A stretch of 64,000 bases of DNA, from positions 2,480,001 through 2,544,000 of the forward strand of contig NZ_CP133838.1 of assembly GCF_031432975.1 (NCBI RefSeq). Reading direction: 5' to 3'. This stretch comes from Buttiauxella selenatireducens (GTDB lineage Bacteria > Pseudomonadota > Gammaproteobacteria > Enterobacterales > Enterobacteriaceae). Positions 33,947-43,124 of the stretch are shown here, piece after piece; position 1 is the first letter of the stretch, and every line of letters starts with the position of its first letter. A program made the translations under genes and the position numbers. Under the pieces are notes generated by a model. That model ran no database searches and was not told the origin of the DNA. It saw nothing but the letters and a program-made list of their open reading frames with translations.

Positions 33947-35151
33947 ACGACGCATTTATCTGTGACGGTGTAAGAACGCCCATTGGTCGTTACGGCGGAG
34001 CACTTTCCTCCGTACGTGCCGATGATCTGGCCGCCATCCCGCTTAAAGAGTTGATGGCGCGTTACCCGAATCTTGACTGGAACGCGGTGGACGATGTTCT
34101 CCTCGGCTGTGCAAATCAGGCGGGGGAAGATAACCGTAACGTTGCACGCATGGCGACATTGTTAGCGGGTCTGCCGCAGACAATTTCTGGCACCACGATT
34201 AACCGCCTCTGCGGCTCGGGTCTAGATGCGTTAGGTATGGCTGCGCGGGCAATCAAAGCCAGTGATGCCGGGTTAATCATTGCCGGTGGCGTGGAGTCAA
34301 TGTCACGCGCACCGTTCGTGATGGGCAAGGCAACGACCCCATTCCAGCGGCAGGCAGAGATGTTCGATACCACTATCGGCTGGCGTTTTGTGAACCCGCT
34401 CATGGCTGAACACTTTGGTACTGACAGCATGCCGGAAACGGCAGAGAATGTAGCTGAGTTGTTAAGCATAACCCGTGACGATCAAGATGCGTTCGCGTGG
34501 CGTAGCCAACAACGTGCAGAGCAAGCACGTAAAAATGGTGTGCTGGCGCAGGAAATCGTACCGGTGGTATTGAAGGGTAAGAAAGGGGCGGTGACGGAAG
34601 TTCGCGAAGATGAACATCCTCGTCCTGAAACAACTTTGCAACAACTTAATGGATTGAAAGCACCGTTCCGCAAAAACGGGGTGATCACCGCAGGCAATGC
34701 TTCTGGCGTAAACGATGGTGCCGCAGCGCTGATTATTGCAAGCGAAGCTGCTGCCCACCGTCACGGTTTAACGCCACGAACCCGCATTGTGGCGATGGCA
34801 ACCGCGGGTGTCGAACCGCGCTTGATGGGACTTGGACCGGTACCTGCCACCCGTAAGGTGTTGGAACTGGCCGGACTTTCTATCAACGATATGGATGTCA
34901 TCGAACTCAATGAGGCCTTTGCCGCGCAGGCGCTGGGAGTGTTACGACAATTGGGGCTGCCTGACGACGCCTCACATGTTAATCCCAACGGCGGCGCGAT
35001 TGCATTAGGCCATCCATTGGGCATGAGTGGAGCCCGACTGGCGCTAGCCGCCAGCCACGAACTGCATCGTCGCAAGGGACGTTTCGCCCTGTGTACGATG
35101 TGTATCGGTGTTGGCCAGGGCATTGCCCTGATCCTTGAGCGTGTGAGCTAA
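33943..35151 (+). CDS. paaJ: PaaJ, 3-oxoadipyl-CoA/3-oxo-5,6-dehydrosuberyl-CoA thiolase
   Basis: 402 residues. The nucleophilic Cys is in INRLCGSGLDALG, the His in NPNGGAIALGHPLGMSGAR and the second Cys in CTMCIGVGQG. It performs two thiolytic steps, yielding acetyl-CoA and finally succinyl-CoA. The start overlaps paaI by 4 bases (ATGA). Confidence 0.96.
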   Translation: MNDAFICDGVRTPIGRYGGALSSVRADDLAAIPLKELMARYPNLDWNAVDDVLLGCANQAGEDNRNVARMATLLAGLPQTISGTTINRLCGSGLDALGMAARAIKASDAGLIIAGGVESMSRAPFVMGKATTPFQRQAEMFDTTIGWRFVNPLMAEHFGTDSMPETAENVAELLSITRDDQDAFAWRSQQRAEQARKNGVLAQEIVPVVLKGKKGAVTEVREDEHPRPETTLQQLNGLKAPFRKNGVITAGNASGVNDGAAALIIASEAAAHRHGLTPRTRIVAMATAGVEPRLMGLGPVPATRKVLELAGLSINDMDVIELNEAFAAQALGVLRQLGLPDDASHVNPNGGAIALGHPLGMSGARLALAASHELHRRKGRFALCTMCIGVGQGIALILERVS

Positions 35152-35173
35152 TCAACCCTGCGAGTACCCTATA

Positions 35174-36490
35174 ATGATAAACACAACAACTAAGCTGGAA
35201 CCGATTGAAACCGCGTCGCTTGATGAGCTGCAGGCCTTACAAACGCAGCGTATGAAATGGACGCTTAACCACGCCTACAACAACGTGCCGATGTACAAAC
35301 GTAAATTTGACGCGGTAGGTGTGCATCCTGATGATTTCAAAGAGCTGAAAGATATTCGGCTCTTTCCGTGCACCACAAAACAGGATTTGCGCGATAACTA
35401 CCCGTTTGACACCTTTGCTGTGCCGATGGAGCAGGTCGTACGTATCCACGCGTCATCTGGCACCACCGGTAAACCAACGGTTGTCGGTTATACGCAAAAA
35501 GACATTGATACCTGGGCCGACATCGTTGCCCGTTCTTTGCGTGCTGCCGGCGGTACGCCAAAAGACAAAATTCATGTGGCTTATGGTTACGGCTTATTTA
35601 CCGGCGGCCTTGGGGCGCACTATGGTGCTGAGCGCCTTGGGGCGACGGTTATCCCAATGTCAGGCGGGCAAACAGAGAAACAGGCTCAGCTTATTCGTGA
35701 TTTCCGCCCTGATATGATTATGGTGACGCCATCCTGGTGCCTGAATCTGATTGAAGAGCTGGAACGCCAGATGGGCGGGGATGCGCGGGATTGTTCGCTG
35801 CGTGTTGGGGTGTTTGGTGCCGAACCGTGGACACACGCCATGCGCCGTGAAATCGAACGTCGCCTGGGGATCACCGCACTGGATATTTACGGTTTGTCTG
35901 AAGTGATGGGACCGGGTGTGGCGATGGAGTGTCTGGAAACCACCGACGGCCCGACCATTTGGGAGGATCACTTCTATCCTGAAATCGTCGACCCGATTAG
36001 CGGTACACCGCTGGAAGATGGCGAGCAGGGCGAATTGCTGTTTACCACGCTAACCAAAGAAGCGCTGCCGGTGATTCGTTACCGGACACGCGACCTGACC
36101 CGCTTACTGCCAGGCACCGCGCGCACAATGCGTCGCATGGACCGCATTACCGGACGTTCAGACGATATGCTGATCATCCGTGGTGTGAATGTGTTCCCGT
36201 CGCAGCTCGAAGAAGAGATTGTGAAGTTTGAACACCTTGCGCCGCATTATCAGTTGGAAGTGCATCGCGACGGCCATCTCGACACGCTTTCCGTTAAGGT
36301 GGAGCTGAAAGAGAGCAGTTTGCATCTGAGTCAGGAACAGCGTTGTTCTGTCTGCCATCAGTTGCGCCATCGTATTAAGTCCATGGTCGGTATTTCTACG
36401 GATATCAGCATTGTGAACTGCGGTAGCCTGCCGCGCTCGGAAGGAAAAGCGATTCGCGTTTGCGATTTACGCCAGGCGGCTAATCAGTAA
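35174..36490 (+). CDS. paaK: PaaK, phenylacetate-CoA ligase
   Basis: A 438-residue adenylate-forming enzyme. The A3 motif is ASSGTTGKPTVVGYT; later GVFGAEPWTHAMR, YGLSEVMGPG and the hinge GRSDDMLIIRGVNVFPSQLE. It makes phenylacetyl-CoA, the first intermediate and the inducer that releases PaaX. Last gene of the paaA-K run; a strong stem-loop follows. Confidence 0.96.
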   Translation: MINTTTKLEPIETASLDELQALQTQRMKWTLNHAYNNVPMYKRKFDAVGVHPDDFKELKDIRLFPCTTKQDLRDNYPFDTFAVPMEQVVRIHASSGTTGKPTVVGYTQKDIDTWADIVARSLRAAGGTPKDKIHVAYGYGLFTGGLGAHYGAERLGATVIPMSGGQTEKQAQLIRDFRPDMIMVTPSWCLNLIEELERQMGGDARDCSLRVGVFGAEPWTHAMRREIERRLGITALDIYGLSEVMGPGVAMECLETTDGPTIWEDHFYPEIVDPISGTPLEDGEQGELLFTTLTKEALPVIRYRTRDLTRLLPGTARTMRRMDRITGRSDDMLIIRGVNVFPSQLEEEIVKFEHLAPHYQLEVHRDGHLDTLSVKVELKESSLHLSQEQRCSVCHQLRHRIKSMVGISTDISIVNCGSLPRSEGKAIRVCDLRQAANQ

Positions 36491-36494
36491 CTTT

Positions 36495-36514
36495 CACGCC
36501 CCTGCGGGGGCGTG
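36495..36514. terminator. Terminator after paaK, shared with convergent TA genes
   Basis: CACGCCCC (36495-36502) pairs with GGGGCGTG (36507-36514), 8 bp, followed by TTTA. It separates the paaA-K operon from the minus-strand pair at 36516-37255. Confidence 0.8.
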
Positions 36515-36515
36515 T

Positions 36516-36893
36516 TTACGAGGCGAGAATTCGGGCTTCCATGGCGCTGTCGACGATAATTTCAAAATCGGTAAACAGCGCTTTAGGTGTGACTTTGCGA
36601 CCCGTTTTAATCAGATCAACAAATCCGTACCCGTTTAGCGTCTGCAAAGTGACTGACAAATTACTGAGTTGACGATTCGACAAAGCCGCCAGTTCAGTGA
36701 TTGTTTCAGGTTGATGTTCGGCTATGAGTCGCAAGAGTGCGATGTTTTCAGGGTTGAGGATTTGGCCCAACGCGTTGAGGGATGTGAACCAAATTTTAGG
36801 TTCATCCGGTGCCCGTTGATACTTCCCGGACACGATAGCAAGCATATGTTTTTGGATAAGTTCATTCTGCATGATACCAATTCTTGCCTTCAT
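36516..36893 (-). CDS. Winged-helix (HVO_A0114/MarR-like) protein, putative antitoxin
   Basis: 125 residues. The C-terminal two thirds read as a winged helix: NPENIALLRLIAEHQPETIT, ELAALSNRQLSNLSVTLQTL, GYGFVDLIKTGRKVTPKAL. Small regulators like this are the usual partners of TumE/DUF6516 proteins. Its start overlaps the end of the upstream gene by 4 bases (ATGA), so the two are translationally coupled with the toxin-like gene first. The expected role is to neutralise the partner and repress the pair. Assigned by family likeness and context. Confidence 0.72.
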   Translation of the reverse strand: MKARIGIMQNELIQKHMLAIVSGKYQRAPDEPKIWFTSLNALGQILNPENIALLRLIAEHQPETITELAALSNRQLSNLSVTLQTLNGYGFVDLIKTGRKVTPKALFTDFEIIVDSAMEARILAS

Positions 36894-37255
36894 CGCTTTC
36901 TCCTTGATTTGATGATCTCATCACTGTGTTTAAAAAAATCTTCCAGCAGTTGTGACGCTGAGGAAAATTCATAGAAATGTCCTTTATCAGACGATGTCAG
37001 GTGAACGTGATCCCGGACGATTCGACTGCCAAACTTCCCATTGCTAGCCGCTCTGATGCCATGTGCATTGTCATAACCAAAAATACGCGTGTTGTACTTA
37101 TTATGTAAGGTTAACGAATAACGAATACCGTGCGGACAAAGGACCGAAAGTGGAACGCGCCAGGCTTCAGCTTTCCACCAAAACCCATCGTCCATATGAA
37201 CAACGACACCATGAAGTTCCAGTAACCACTGCAAGCCAAAATCTTCTCTTTCCAT
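36890..37255 (-). CDS. TumE-family (DUF6516) putative toxin
   Basis: 121 residues. The strands GIRYSLTLHN, RIFGYDNAHG and DHVHLTSSDKGHFYEFSS, then the helix ASQLLEDFFKHSDEII, fit the TumE/DUF6516 family, whose members are found beside small HTH genes as toxin-antitoxin pairs; the activity is not settled. It lies between paaK and paaX on the opposite strand, a place that is empty in E. coli, so the pair looks like an insertion. No transposase or clear flanking repeat is visible. Confidence 0.7.
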   Translation of the reverse strand: MEREDFGLQWLLELHGVVVHMDDGFWWKAEAWRVPLSVLCPHGIRYSLTLHNKYNTRIFGYDNAHGIRAASNGKFGSRIVRDHVHLTSSDKGHFYEFSSASQLLEDFFKHSDEIIKSRRKR

Positions 37256-37562
37256 CGAGCAAAATCCTTACTTATGACCCAATCATAATATTGGTTTGTT
37301 TTTTATGCAATCGAAGAATGAAGGGGAAAAAATGGCTGTACAACACACGAGGTAAACAACGTGGAAGCACCTCGCAAAATGCAACATTTTGACTGATGAG
37401 TTGTGGCGTTCTGCGGCGCTGTGGTTCGGCGCAATCAATAAACAATGCATGTATTAATTAAATATCAAAATTGTGAATCATATTTGTAATGGCATGATTT
37501 TTATTATCTTTGTTGTGCTATGTTTTAGGTATTGACGGTTTAAACGGAACTTTCGGCTATTT
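37256..37562. promoter_or_regulatory. paaX promoter region and upstream of the TA pair
   Basis: The 307-base gap holds the promoter of the putative TA pair (minus strand) and of paaX (plus strand). GAATCATA at 37475-37482, within TGTGAATCATATTTG, repeats the motif seen beside paaZ and paaA and may be a PaaX site. A 109-codon plus-strand frame here (37063-37392) overlaps the TumE-like gene and has no family signal. Confidence 0.5.
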
Positions 37563-38495
37563 ATGAGCAACAAACTGGAACAGTTTATTCAGCAGGCGGT
37601 CAGTGCCGTTCCCATTAGCGGAACATCGCTGATTGTCTCTTTGTACGGTGATGCTCTGGCTCATCGCGGTGGGGAAATCTGGCTTGGAAGCCTTGCGACC
37701 ATGCTGGAGTCACTCGGTTTCGGCGAACGTTTCGTGCGCACTTCGTTATTCAGACTCAACAAAGAAGGCTGGCTTGACGTGGAACGCGTCGGGCGGCGTA
37801 GCTTTTATCGCCTGACCGAGATGGGCCAGCGTATGACCCGCCGTGCTGAAGCAAAAATCTACCGTGCTGGCCAACCTGAATGGGATGGCAAGTGGTTGCT
37901 GTTACTTTCTGAAGGGCTTGAGAAAAACACCCTGCAACAGGTAAAAAAACAGCTTATCTGGCAGGGATTTGGCACGCTTGCGCCGAGCCTGATGGCCTCA
38001 CCGTCGCAAAATCTTGCCGATGTACAGAGCTTGCTGCATGAAGCCGGTGTTGCAGATAACGTCATCTGTTTTGAAGCCAGCTCCCCCCTTCAGGCCTCGG
38101 AAACCGCGCTCAAAGCGCGAGTCGAAGAGTGCTGGTTACTCACCGATAAAAATGAACGCTACGGCGAGTTTATTAACTCGTTTCGCCCGTTATTGCCGTT
38201 GCTGCGTGAAGCGGACGAGAGCGAACTGACTCCACTGCGCTGTTTCCAGATCCAACTTCTGCTGATCCATTTCTATCGTCGCGTAGTGTTAAAAGACCCA
38301 CTGCTGCCGGACGAATTGCTGCCGCCGCACTGGCAGGGGCAAAGCGCCCGCCAACTGTGCATCAACATTTATCAACGTGTTGCCCCCGGCGCGCTGCAGT
38401 TCGTTAGTGAACATGGCGAAACCTCGGTTGGCGACTTGCCGCAGCCGGGAAGCGGTTATTTCCAGCGTTTTGCTGGTATCAACGTGAATCCGTAA
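37563..38495 (+). CDS. paaX: PaaX, phenylacetyl-CoA-responsive repressor
   Basis: 310 residues; E. coli PaaX has about 316. The N-terminal winged helix (about 15-90) has ISGTSLIVSLYGDALAHRGG and FGERFVRTSLFRLNKEGWL, and the body has the PaaX C-terminal domain (LRCFQIQLLLIHFYRRVVL; LLPPHWQG). It represses paaZ and paaA promoters until phenylacetyl-CoA accumulates. Here it is cut off from paaK by the toxin-antitoxin insertion and so depends on its own promoter. paaY follows after 9 bases. Confidence 0.95.
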   Translation: MSNKLEQFIQQAVSAVPISGTSLIVSLYGDALAHRGGEIWLGSLATMLESLGFGERFVRTSLFRLNKEGWLDVERVGRRSFYRLTEMGQRMTRRAEAKIYRAGQPEWDGKWLLLLSEGLEKNTLQQVKKQLIWQGFGTLAPSLMASPSQNLADVQSLLHEAGVADNVICFEASSPLQASETALKARVEECWLLTDKNERYGEFINSFRPLLPLLREADESELTPLRCFQIQLLLIHFYRRVVLKDPLLPDELLPPHWQGQSARQLCINIYQRVAPGALQFVSEHGETSVGDLPQPGSGYFQRFAGINVNP

Positions 38496-38504
38496 GGGAA
38501 GATT

Positions 38505-39095
38505 ATGCCTGTATATCAAATCGATGGGCTTACGCCCGTGGTACCGGAAGACAGTTATGTGCATCCCACAGCCGTATTGATTGGCGATGTGATTATTGGC
38601 CATCGGGTATATATCGGGCCCAATGCCAGCTTACGCGGCGACTTTGGGCGCATCATCGTTAAAGATGGCGCTAACGTTCAGGATAATTGCGTGATGCACG
38701 GTTTCCCGGAGCAGGACACCATTGTTGAAGAGGACGGGCACATCGGGCATGGTGCGATCCTGCACGGCTGTTTGATTGGCAAAAATGTGTTGATTGGCAT
38801 GAATGCGGTCATCCTTGATGGCGCACAAATTGGCGAAAACAGTATTGTTGGCGCCACGGCGTTCGTTAAAGCGAGAGCTGAATTTGGCGCCAATCAGATG
38901 ATCCTGGGCAGCCCGGCAAAATTCGTGCGTGAGTTACGTGCGGATGAAATTGAGTGGAAGAAGAAGGGCACGCGTGAGTATCAGGAACTGGTGATTCGCT
39001 GCCAGCAAACGATGCATCAGGTTGAACCGTTGCGTGAAGTTGAAGCCAATCGCCATGAAAAAACGATGGGCAGCGTTTATCAGCCAAAATCGTAG
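38505..39095 (+). CDS. paaY: PaaY, thioesterase with hexapeptide repeats
   Basis: 196 residues, left-handed beta-helix (gamma-carbonic-anhydrase-like): [20 protein letters not shown], then [28 protein letters not shown] with metal-type His residues. E. coli PaaY is a thioesterase acting on 2-hydroxycyclohepta-1,4,6-triene-1-formyl-CoA and preventing CoA depletion. Same length as the E. coli protein; co-transcribed with paaX. Confidence 0.95.
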   Translation: MPVYQIDGLTPVVPEDSYVHPTAVLIGDVIIGHRVYIGPNASLRGDFGRIIVKDGANVQDNCVMHGFPEQDTIVEEDGHIGHGAILHGCLIGKNVLIGMNAVILDGAQIGENSIVGATAFVKARAEFGANQMILGSPAKFVRELRADEIEWKKKGTREYQELVIRCQQTMHQVEPLREVEANRHEKTMGSVYQPKS

Positions 39096-39156
39096 CGCCT
39101 GGCAAGAACCGAAGAAAATGCAGGGCGGTGTTGTCGCTTATCCACCCTGCAAAACC

Positions 39157-40065
39157 CTATTGCCAGCGCTTACGGTACTCCCCAGGTGATACGCCGAAAC
39201 GAAGCTTAAATGCGGTCGAAAAGTGACTGTGATCGGTGAATCCCCAGTTATAGCCAATACCTGCCAGTTTCTCGGTAGCGCTCGCGGTGCGCAGCGCTTG
39301 TGCACATAAATCCAGGCGGCGGTTTTTAATGTATTGCGCTACCACAAGGCCTTTATCGGCGAACATACGGTACAGGCTGCGCACAGACATTCCTGCTTCA
39401 CTGGCAATCCATTCCGGGCGCAGATCTTCTGACTGAATATGGCTATCAATCAGCCCCATTACGCGCTCAAGTTGTTTATCACGCCTGGAGTGCGGGGCAT
39501 CGCGCATCTGCAACATCGGACGGAGCAGGCAGATAATCGCCTCCAGTGCGGCTTCGCTTTCACAGATATTCAGAGTGGGGTTTTTCATACTTTCATGGAG
39601 CAGGCGCTGGCTCATTTTCACCACCGGCATGTCGGCACTCAGCCGTTGCGCACAAGGCAGATCGCCCGAACGCCGGTTTTGTTCAATTAAGTGACGCGGA
39701 ACCAGCAGCGAGATTTGTTTCGTGGGCTGGGTATACATAATGCTACACGGGCGGGAAGCGTCGATAAGGGTGATATCACCGCCGTGCAAGACGGCCTGAT
39801 TGTTGCCTTGTTCCAGAACCGCCTCGCCATCAAGCTGAAACACGGTGTAAAACCAGGCGTCGTTGCTGCGGGCGACTTCATATTGAGAGCGGAACAGGCG
39901 CGAATGCGCGGTTTCTACCACACTCAGTTTCATGGCATTGGCGTGATACTCCTGCAAAGATCCGTGGAATCCGCCATCTAAAAGTTGCCCGGAGAAAGGG
40001 CCGCAGGCGCGGTTGATATGCTCGAGCCAATTATCAAAACGCTCGTTACTTGCCGATTCAGCCAT
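39157..40065 (-). CDS. feaR: FeaR, AraC-family activator of tynA and feaB
   Basis: 302 residues. The N-terminal sensing domain has SNDAWFYTVFQLDGEAVLEQ and ITLIDASRPCS; the C-terminal AraC HTH domain has EWIASEAGMSVRSLYRMFAD, GLVVAQYIKNRRLDLCAQAL and WGFTDHSHFSTAFKLRFG. These align with E. coli FeaR throughout. FeaR activates tynA and feaB when aromatic amines or aldehydes are present. It is divergent from feaB, with FeaR-type sites in the gap. Confidence 0.95.
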   Translation of the reverse strand: MAESASNERFDNWLEHINRACGPFSGQLLDGGFHGSLQEYHANAMKLSVVETAHSRLFRSQYEVARSNDAWFYTVFQLDGEAVLEQGNNQAVLHGGDITLIDASRPCSIMYTQPTKQISLLVPRHLIEQNRRSGDLPCAQRLSADMPVVKMSQRLLHESMKNPTLNICESEAALEAIICLLRPMLQMRDAPHSRRDKQLERVMGLIDSHIQSEDLRPEWIASEAGMSVRSLYRMFADKGLVVAQYIKNRRLDLCAQALRTASATEKLAGIGYNWGFTDHSHFSTAFKLRFGVSPGEYRKRWQ

Positions 40066-40217
40066 TGTTCACCTCACCAAATGCACCCACGGTGCCACGT
40101 GTTAATTCATTGTTACAGCTTGCGCGATACGAGAGAAGGTCTTCGCGTCTGGTATAGGAATTCACTATAGATAAATTGGGCGATAAAACGGCGAGCTTTG
40201 TCGCCAATTGTGTGGGC

Positions 40218-40254
40218 TGTCACAGGGAACAAAGTAATTGTCAGGCAGATGAAA
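40218..40254 (+). promoter_or_regulatory. Tandem FeaR binding sites upstream of feaB
   Basis: TGTCACAGGGAACAAA (40218-40233) and TGTCAGGCAGATGAAA (40239-40254) both match TGNCA-N8-AAA fully and repeat with a 21-bp period, two helical turns. The feaB start is 68 bases downstream, suitable for class II-type activation. The rest of the 40066-40322 gap is the feaR promoter side, with no other site recognised. Confidence 0.82.
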
Positions 40255-40322
40255 ACCATTTATGCCGCCAGACCCTAGACTTCAGGCAGGGCTTCTCGCC
40301 ATGACGATAATAAGGAGAAACT

Positions 40323-41822
40323 ATGTCTGCTAATACTGTTGCTGTTCTCGAGTCGGTTCAATCTTTCCTGGCACGCAATCATGGGCTGTATATTGACGGA
40401 AACTGGCAGTCTTCTGGTTCTTCATCACGCCTGAGTGTCTATAACCCAGCGGACGGGCAACAAATCGCAACCAGCGCTGATGCCAACGAAGCGGATGTCG
40501 ATAAAGCCGTGACCTCGGCCTGGCGTGCATTCACCAGCGGTGTGTGGGCCAATATGCTGCCTGCCGCCCGTGAACGAATCTTGCTGAAATTTGCTGACCT
40601 GGTTGAGCAACACGCTGAGGAGCTGGCGCAGCTTGAAACTCTCGAGCAGGGCAAGTCCATCAATATTTCCCGTGCCTTCGAAGTGGGCTGTGCGCTTAAC
40701 TGGATGCGTTACACCGCAGGGCTTACAACCAAAATCAGTGGGCGCACGTTAGATGTGTCGATTCCGATGCCTGAAGGCGCTCGCTACCAGGCATGGACGA
40801 GAAAAGAGCCGGTCGGCGTGGTTGCAGGCATTGTGCCGTGGAACTTCCCGTTGCTGATTGGGATGTGGAAAGTGATGCCGGCACTCGCCGCAGGCTGTTC
40901 GATTGTGGTCAAGCCGTCGGAAACCACACCGCTGACCCTTCTGCGTGTTGCGGAATTAGCCAGCGAAGCCGGTGTACCCGATGGCGTCTTTAACGTCGTG
41001 ACGGGGAGCGGTGCAGTCTGCGGGCGCGCGCTTTCACAACATCCGCTGATCGCAAAAGTGAGTTTCACCGGTTCTACCGCGACGGGCAAAGGTATTGCAC
41101 GTGCGGCGGCGGATCGTTTAACTCACGTTACGCTGGAATTGGGCGGCAAAAATCCGGCCATCGTGCTCAAAGATGCCGACCCGGCGATGGTGATTGAAGG
41201 GTTAATGGCCGGGAGTTTCCTGAATCAGGGACAAGTTTGCGCGGCCAGTTCACGCATCTACATTGAATCTCCGCTGTTTGACACCCTGGTGAGTGGGTTT
41301 GAGCAAGCGGTGAAATCGCTGTCCGTCGGTGCGGGCATGGATATGACCACGCACATAAATCCGTTGGTGTCTAAAACGCATCAGCAAAAAGTGGCCAGTT
41401 ATCTGGATGACGCTAAGCGCAATCATGCTGAGATTATCAGCGGAAATGCTGCGCCGAAAGGCGAGGGTTACTACGTCACGCCTACACTTGTGGTCAATCC
41501 TGCGGCGGAATTGCGCTTGAATCATGAGGAAGTGTTCGGTCCAGTGGTGAATCTGGTTCGGGTTAACGATGCGGAAGAAGCGCTGCGCCTGGCGAATGAT
41601 ACCGAATATGGTTTAACGGCCAGCCTGTGGACGAATAACTTGCAGGCGGCAATGAGTTATTCATCGCGCATTCAGGCGGGCACGGTTTGGGTAAACAGCC
41701 ATACGCTTATTGATGCCAATATGCCTTTTGGTGGCATGAAACAATCGGGTTCTGGCCGAGACTTTGGCCCAGACTGGCTGGATGCCTACACGGAATTAAA
41801 ATCAATTTGTGTGCGTTATTAA
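40323..41822 (+). CDS. feaB: FeaB, phenylacetaldehyde dehydrogenase
   Basis: 499 residues. Aldehyde dehydrogenase fold with [32 protein letters not shown], catalytic Glu in TLELGGKNP and Cys in [12 protein letters not shown]. It aligns with E. coli FeaB throughout ([19 protein letters not shown]). It oxidises phenylacetaldehyde made by TynA to phenylacetate for PaaK. AAGGAG lies six bases ahead of the ATG. Confidence 0.96.
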   Translation: MSANTVAVLESVQSFLARNHGLYIDGNWQSSGSSSRLSVYNPADGQQIATSADANEADVDKAVTSAWRAFTSGVWANMLPAARERILLKFADLVEQHAEELAQLETLEQGKSINISRAFEVGCALNWMRYTAGLTTKISGRTLDVSIPMPEGARYQAWTRKEPVGVVAGIVPWNFPLLIGMWKVMPALAAGCSIVVKPSETTPLTLLRVAELASEAGVPDGVFNVVTGSGAVCGRALSQHPLIAKVSFTGSTATGKGIARAAADRLTHVTLELGGKNPAIVLKDADPAMVIEGLMAGSFLNQGQVCAASSRIYIESPLFDTLVSGFEQAVKSLSVGAGMDMTTHINPLVSKTHQQKVASYLDDAKRNHAEIISGNAAPKGEGYYVTPTLVVNPAAELRLNHEEVFGPVVNLVRVNDAEEALRLANDTEYGLTASLWTNNLQAAMSYSSRIQAGTVWVNSHTLIDANMPFGGMKQSGSGRDFGPDWLDAYTELKSICVRY

Positions 41823-41827
41823 TTAAA

Positions 41828-41856
41828 AACCCCGGAGCAATCCGGGGTTATTTTTT
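41828..41856. terminator. Bidirectional terminator feaB/digH
   Basis: AACCCCGGA (41828-41836) and TCCGGGGTT (41841-41849) form a 9-bp stem with a GCAA tetraloop, followed by a T-run to 41856 and preceded by an A-run. It lies between the convergent feaB and digH stops. Confidence 0.92.
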
Positions 41857-41864
41857 GACTCGCC

Positions 41865-43124
41865 TTAGCTGCCCCAACGGCTTTTAAGGTAGCTGACGGC
41901 TTCACGCGTCTGCGGTTGATTGAGATAGTCTTCCCTGAACAAAATAGTGCCGTCGATGTGTGGCATTGATTCGTTCATATCAAGCTGTTTTTTCAGCTCC
42001 GGTACGCCGCCGTTGATCACCCAGTCTGGCTCGACCTTCGAACGCTCACCGACCTTATACAGCGCAACGCCAATATAGAGGCGCGTATGGGTAGGTTTCA
42101 CCACCTCTGACCACCATTTTGCCAATACATCGTAACGGGCAGCGTCACGGGCGAACGGCCAGTACAATTGCGGGGCGATATAATCCAGCAGGCCTTGTTG
42201 CACCCACTGACGGGTATCAGCGAATGATTCATCGTATGCCGCAGCTCCTCGCGTATCAGAACCCGCCGGGTCGAATGAGCGATTGCGCCATACACCGGCA
42301 GGGCTAACACCGAATTCAACGCCTGGTTTCAACTGCTTAATCGTGCGAGAAACCTGTTCTATTAATTGCTGAGTATTGTGGCGTCGCCAGTCCGCTTTTG
42401 CGTTAAATGCCTGCCCATATTGTTTAAAGGTCTGGCTGTCGTTTAGCGCAGAGCCGGGGGACTCGGTGTAGAAATAATCATCAAACTGTACGCCGTCAAT
42501 ATCATAACCTTTGACCACCTCAGCCACGATGCTGGTTATCCAGTCACGCGCTTCAGGAATACCAGGGTCGACGACGAAACGGTCGCCCGCCGTACGGATC
42601 CAGTCGCGATGCAGGACATAAACACTCGACGGATTCGCAGACAACGTGCGGTTGAGTCTGGCAACGGTTGACGATGTCGTGTTGGTGGAAACTCGGTAAG
42701 GGTTAAACCAGGCGTGGACCTTAATGCCACGTTTATGCGCTTCTTCAATCATAAATTGCAGCGGGTCGTAGCCAGGGTTCTCACCAATATTCCCCGTAAA
42801 TACATCAGACCACGGCAAAATTTTTGATGACCAAAGAGCCGTACCGTCCGGTTTAACCTGGAAGAAAACGGTGTTAATACCAAGGCTCTTCAGCTTATCA
42901 AGTTTGTCGGTGAGCGCCTTTTGTTGCACGCGTATGCGAACATCAGGGTCACTGATATCAGCAGAAGAGACCGGTGGCCAGTCGAGGCGCGACACGGTCG
43001 CAAGCCAGACACCCCGCATCGGTTCACGCGTTTGATCCGTTTTCCCATGAGCAGGAGGCGTCACAGACGGCAACGGAGTTACCAGCGATTTCGGCGGTTT
43101 GGATGAACAACTGGCGAGTAACAA
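41865..43124 (-). CDS. digH: DigH-type peptidoglycan glycosidase, GH10-like lipoprotein (start unclear)
   Basis: At least 419 residues aligning with E. coli DigH (formerly YddW), an outer-membrane lipoprotein that cuts denuded glycan strands. The conserved parts are PMRGVWLATVSRLDWPPVSS, NTVFFQVKPDGTALW, HAWFNPYRVS, VDGVQFDDYFYTESPGS and GVSPAGVWRNRS. The start is odd. The first usable codon in frame is a TTG at 43124 inside the signal peptide, yet the codons before it read KSKKLGTLVAAVLLLASC, a full lipoprotein signal. No ATG, GTG or TTG precedes them in frame before a stop. One extra A in the A5 run near 43152 would link a GTG at 43168 (MFLNRKK...). Confidence 0.85.
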   Translation of the reverse strand: MLLASCSSKPPKSLVTPLPSVTPPAHGKTDQTREPMRGVWLATVSRLDWPPVSSADISDPDVRIRVQQKALTDKLDKLKSLGINTVFFQVKPDGTALWSSKILPWSDVFTGNIGENPGYDPLQFMIEEAHKRGIKVHAWFNPYRVSTNTTSSTVARLNRTLSANPSSVYVLHRDWIRTAGDRFVVDPGIPEARDWITSIVAEVVKGYDIDGVQFDDYFYTESPGSALNDSQTFKQYGQAFNAKADWRRHNTQQLIEQVSRTIKQLKPGVEFGVSPAGVWRNRSFDPAGSDTRGAAAYDESFADTRQWVQQGLLDYIAPQLYWPFARDAARYDVLAKWWSEVVKPTHTRLYIGVALYKVGERSKVEPDWVINGGVPELKKQLDMNESMPHIDGTILFREDYLNQPQTREAVSYLKSRWGS

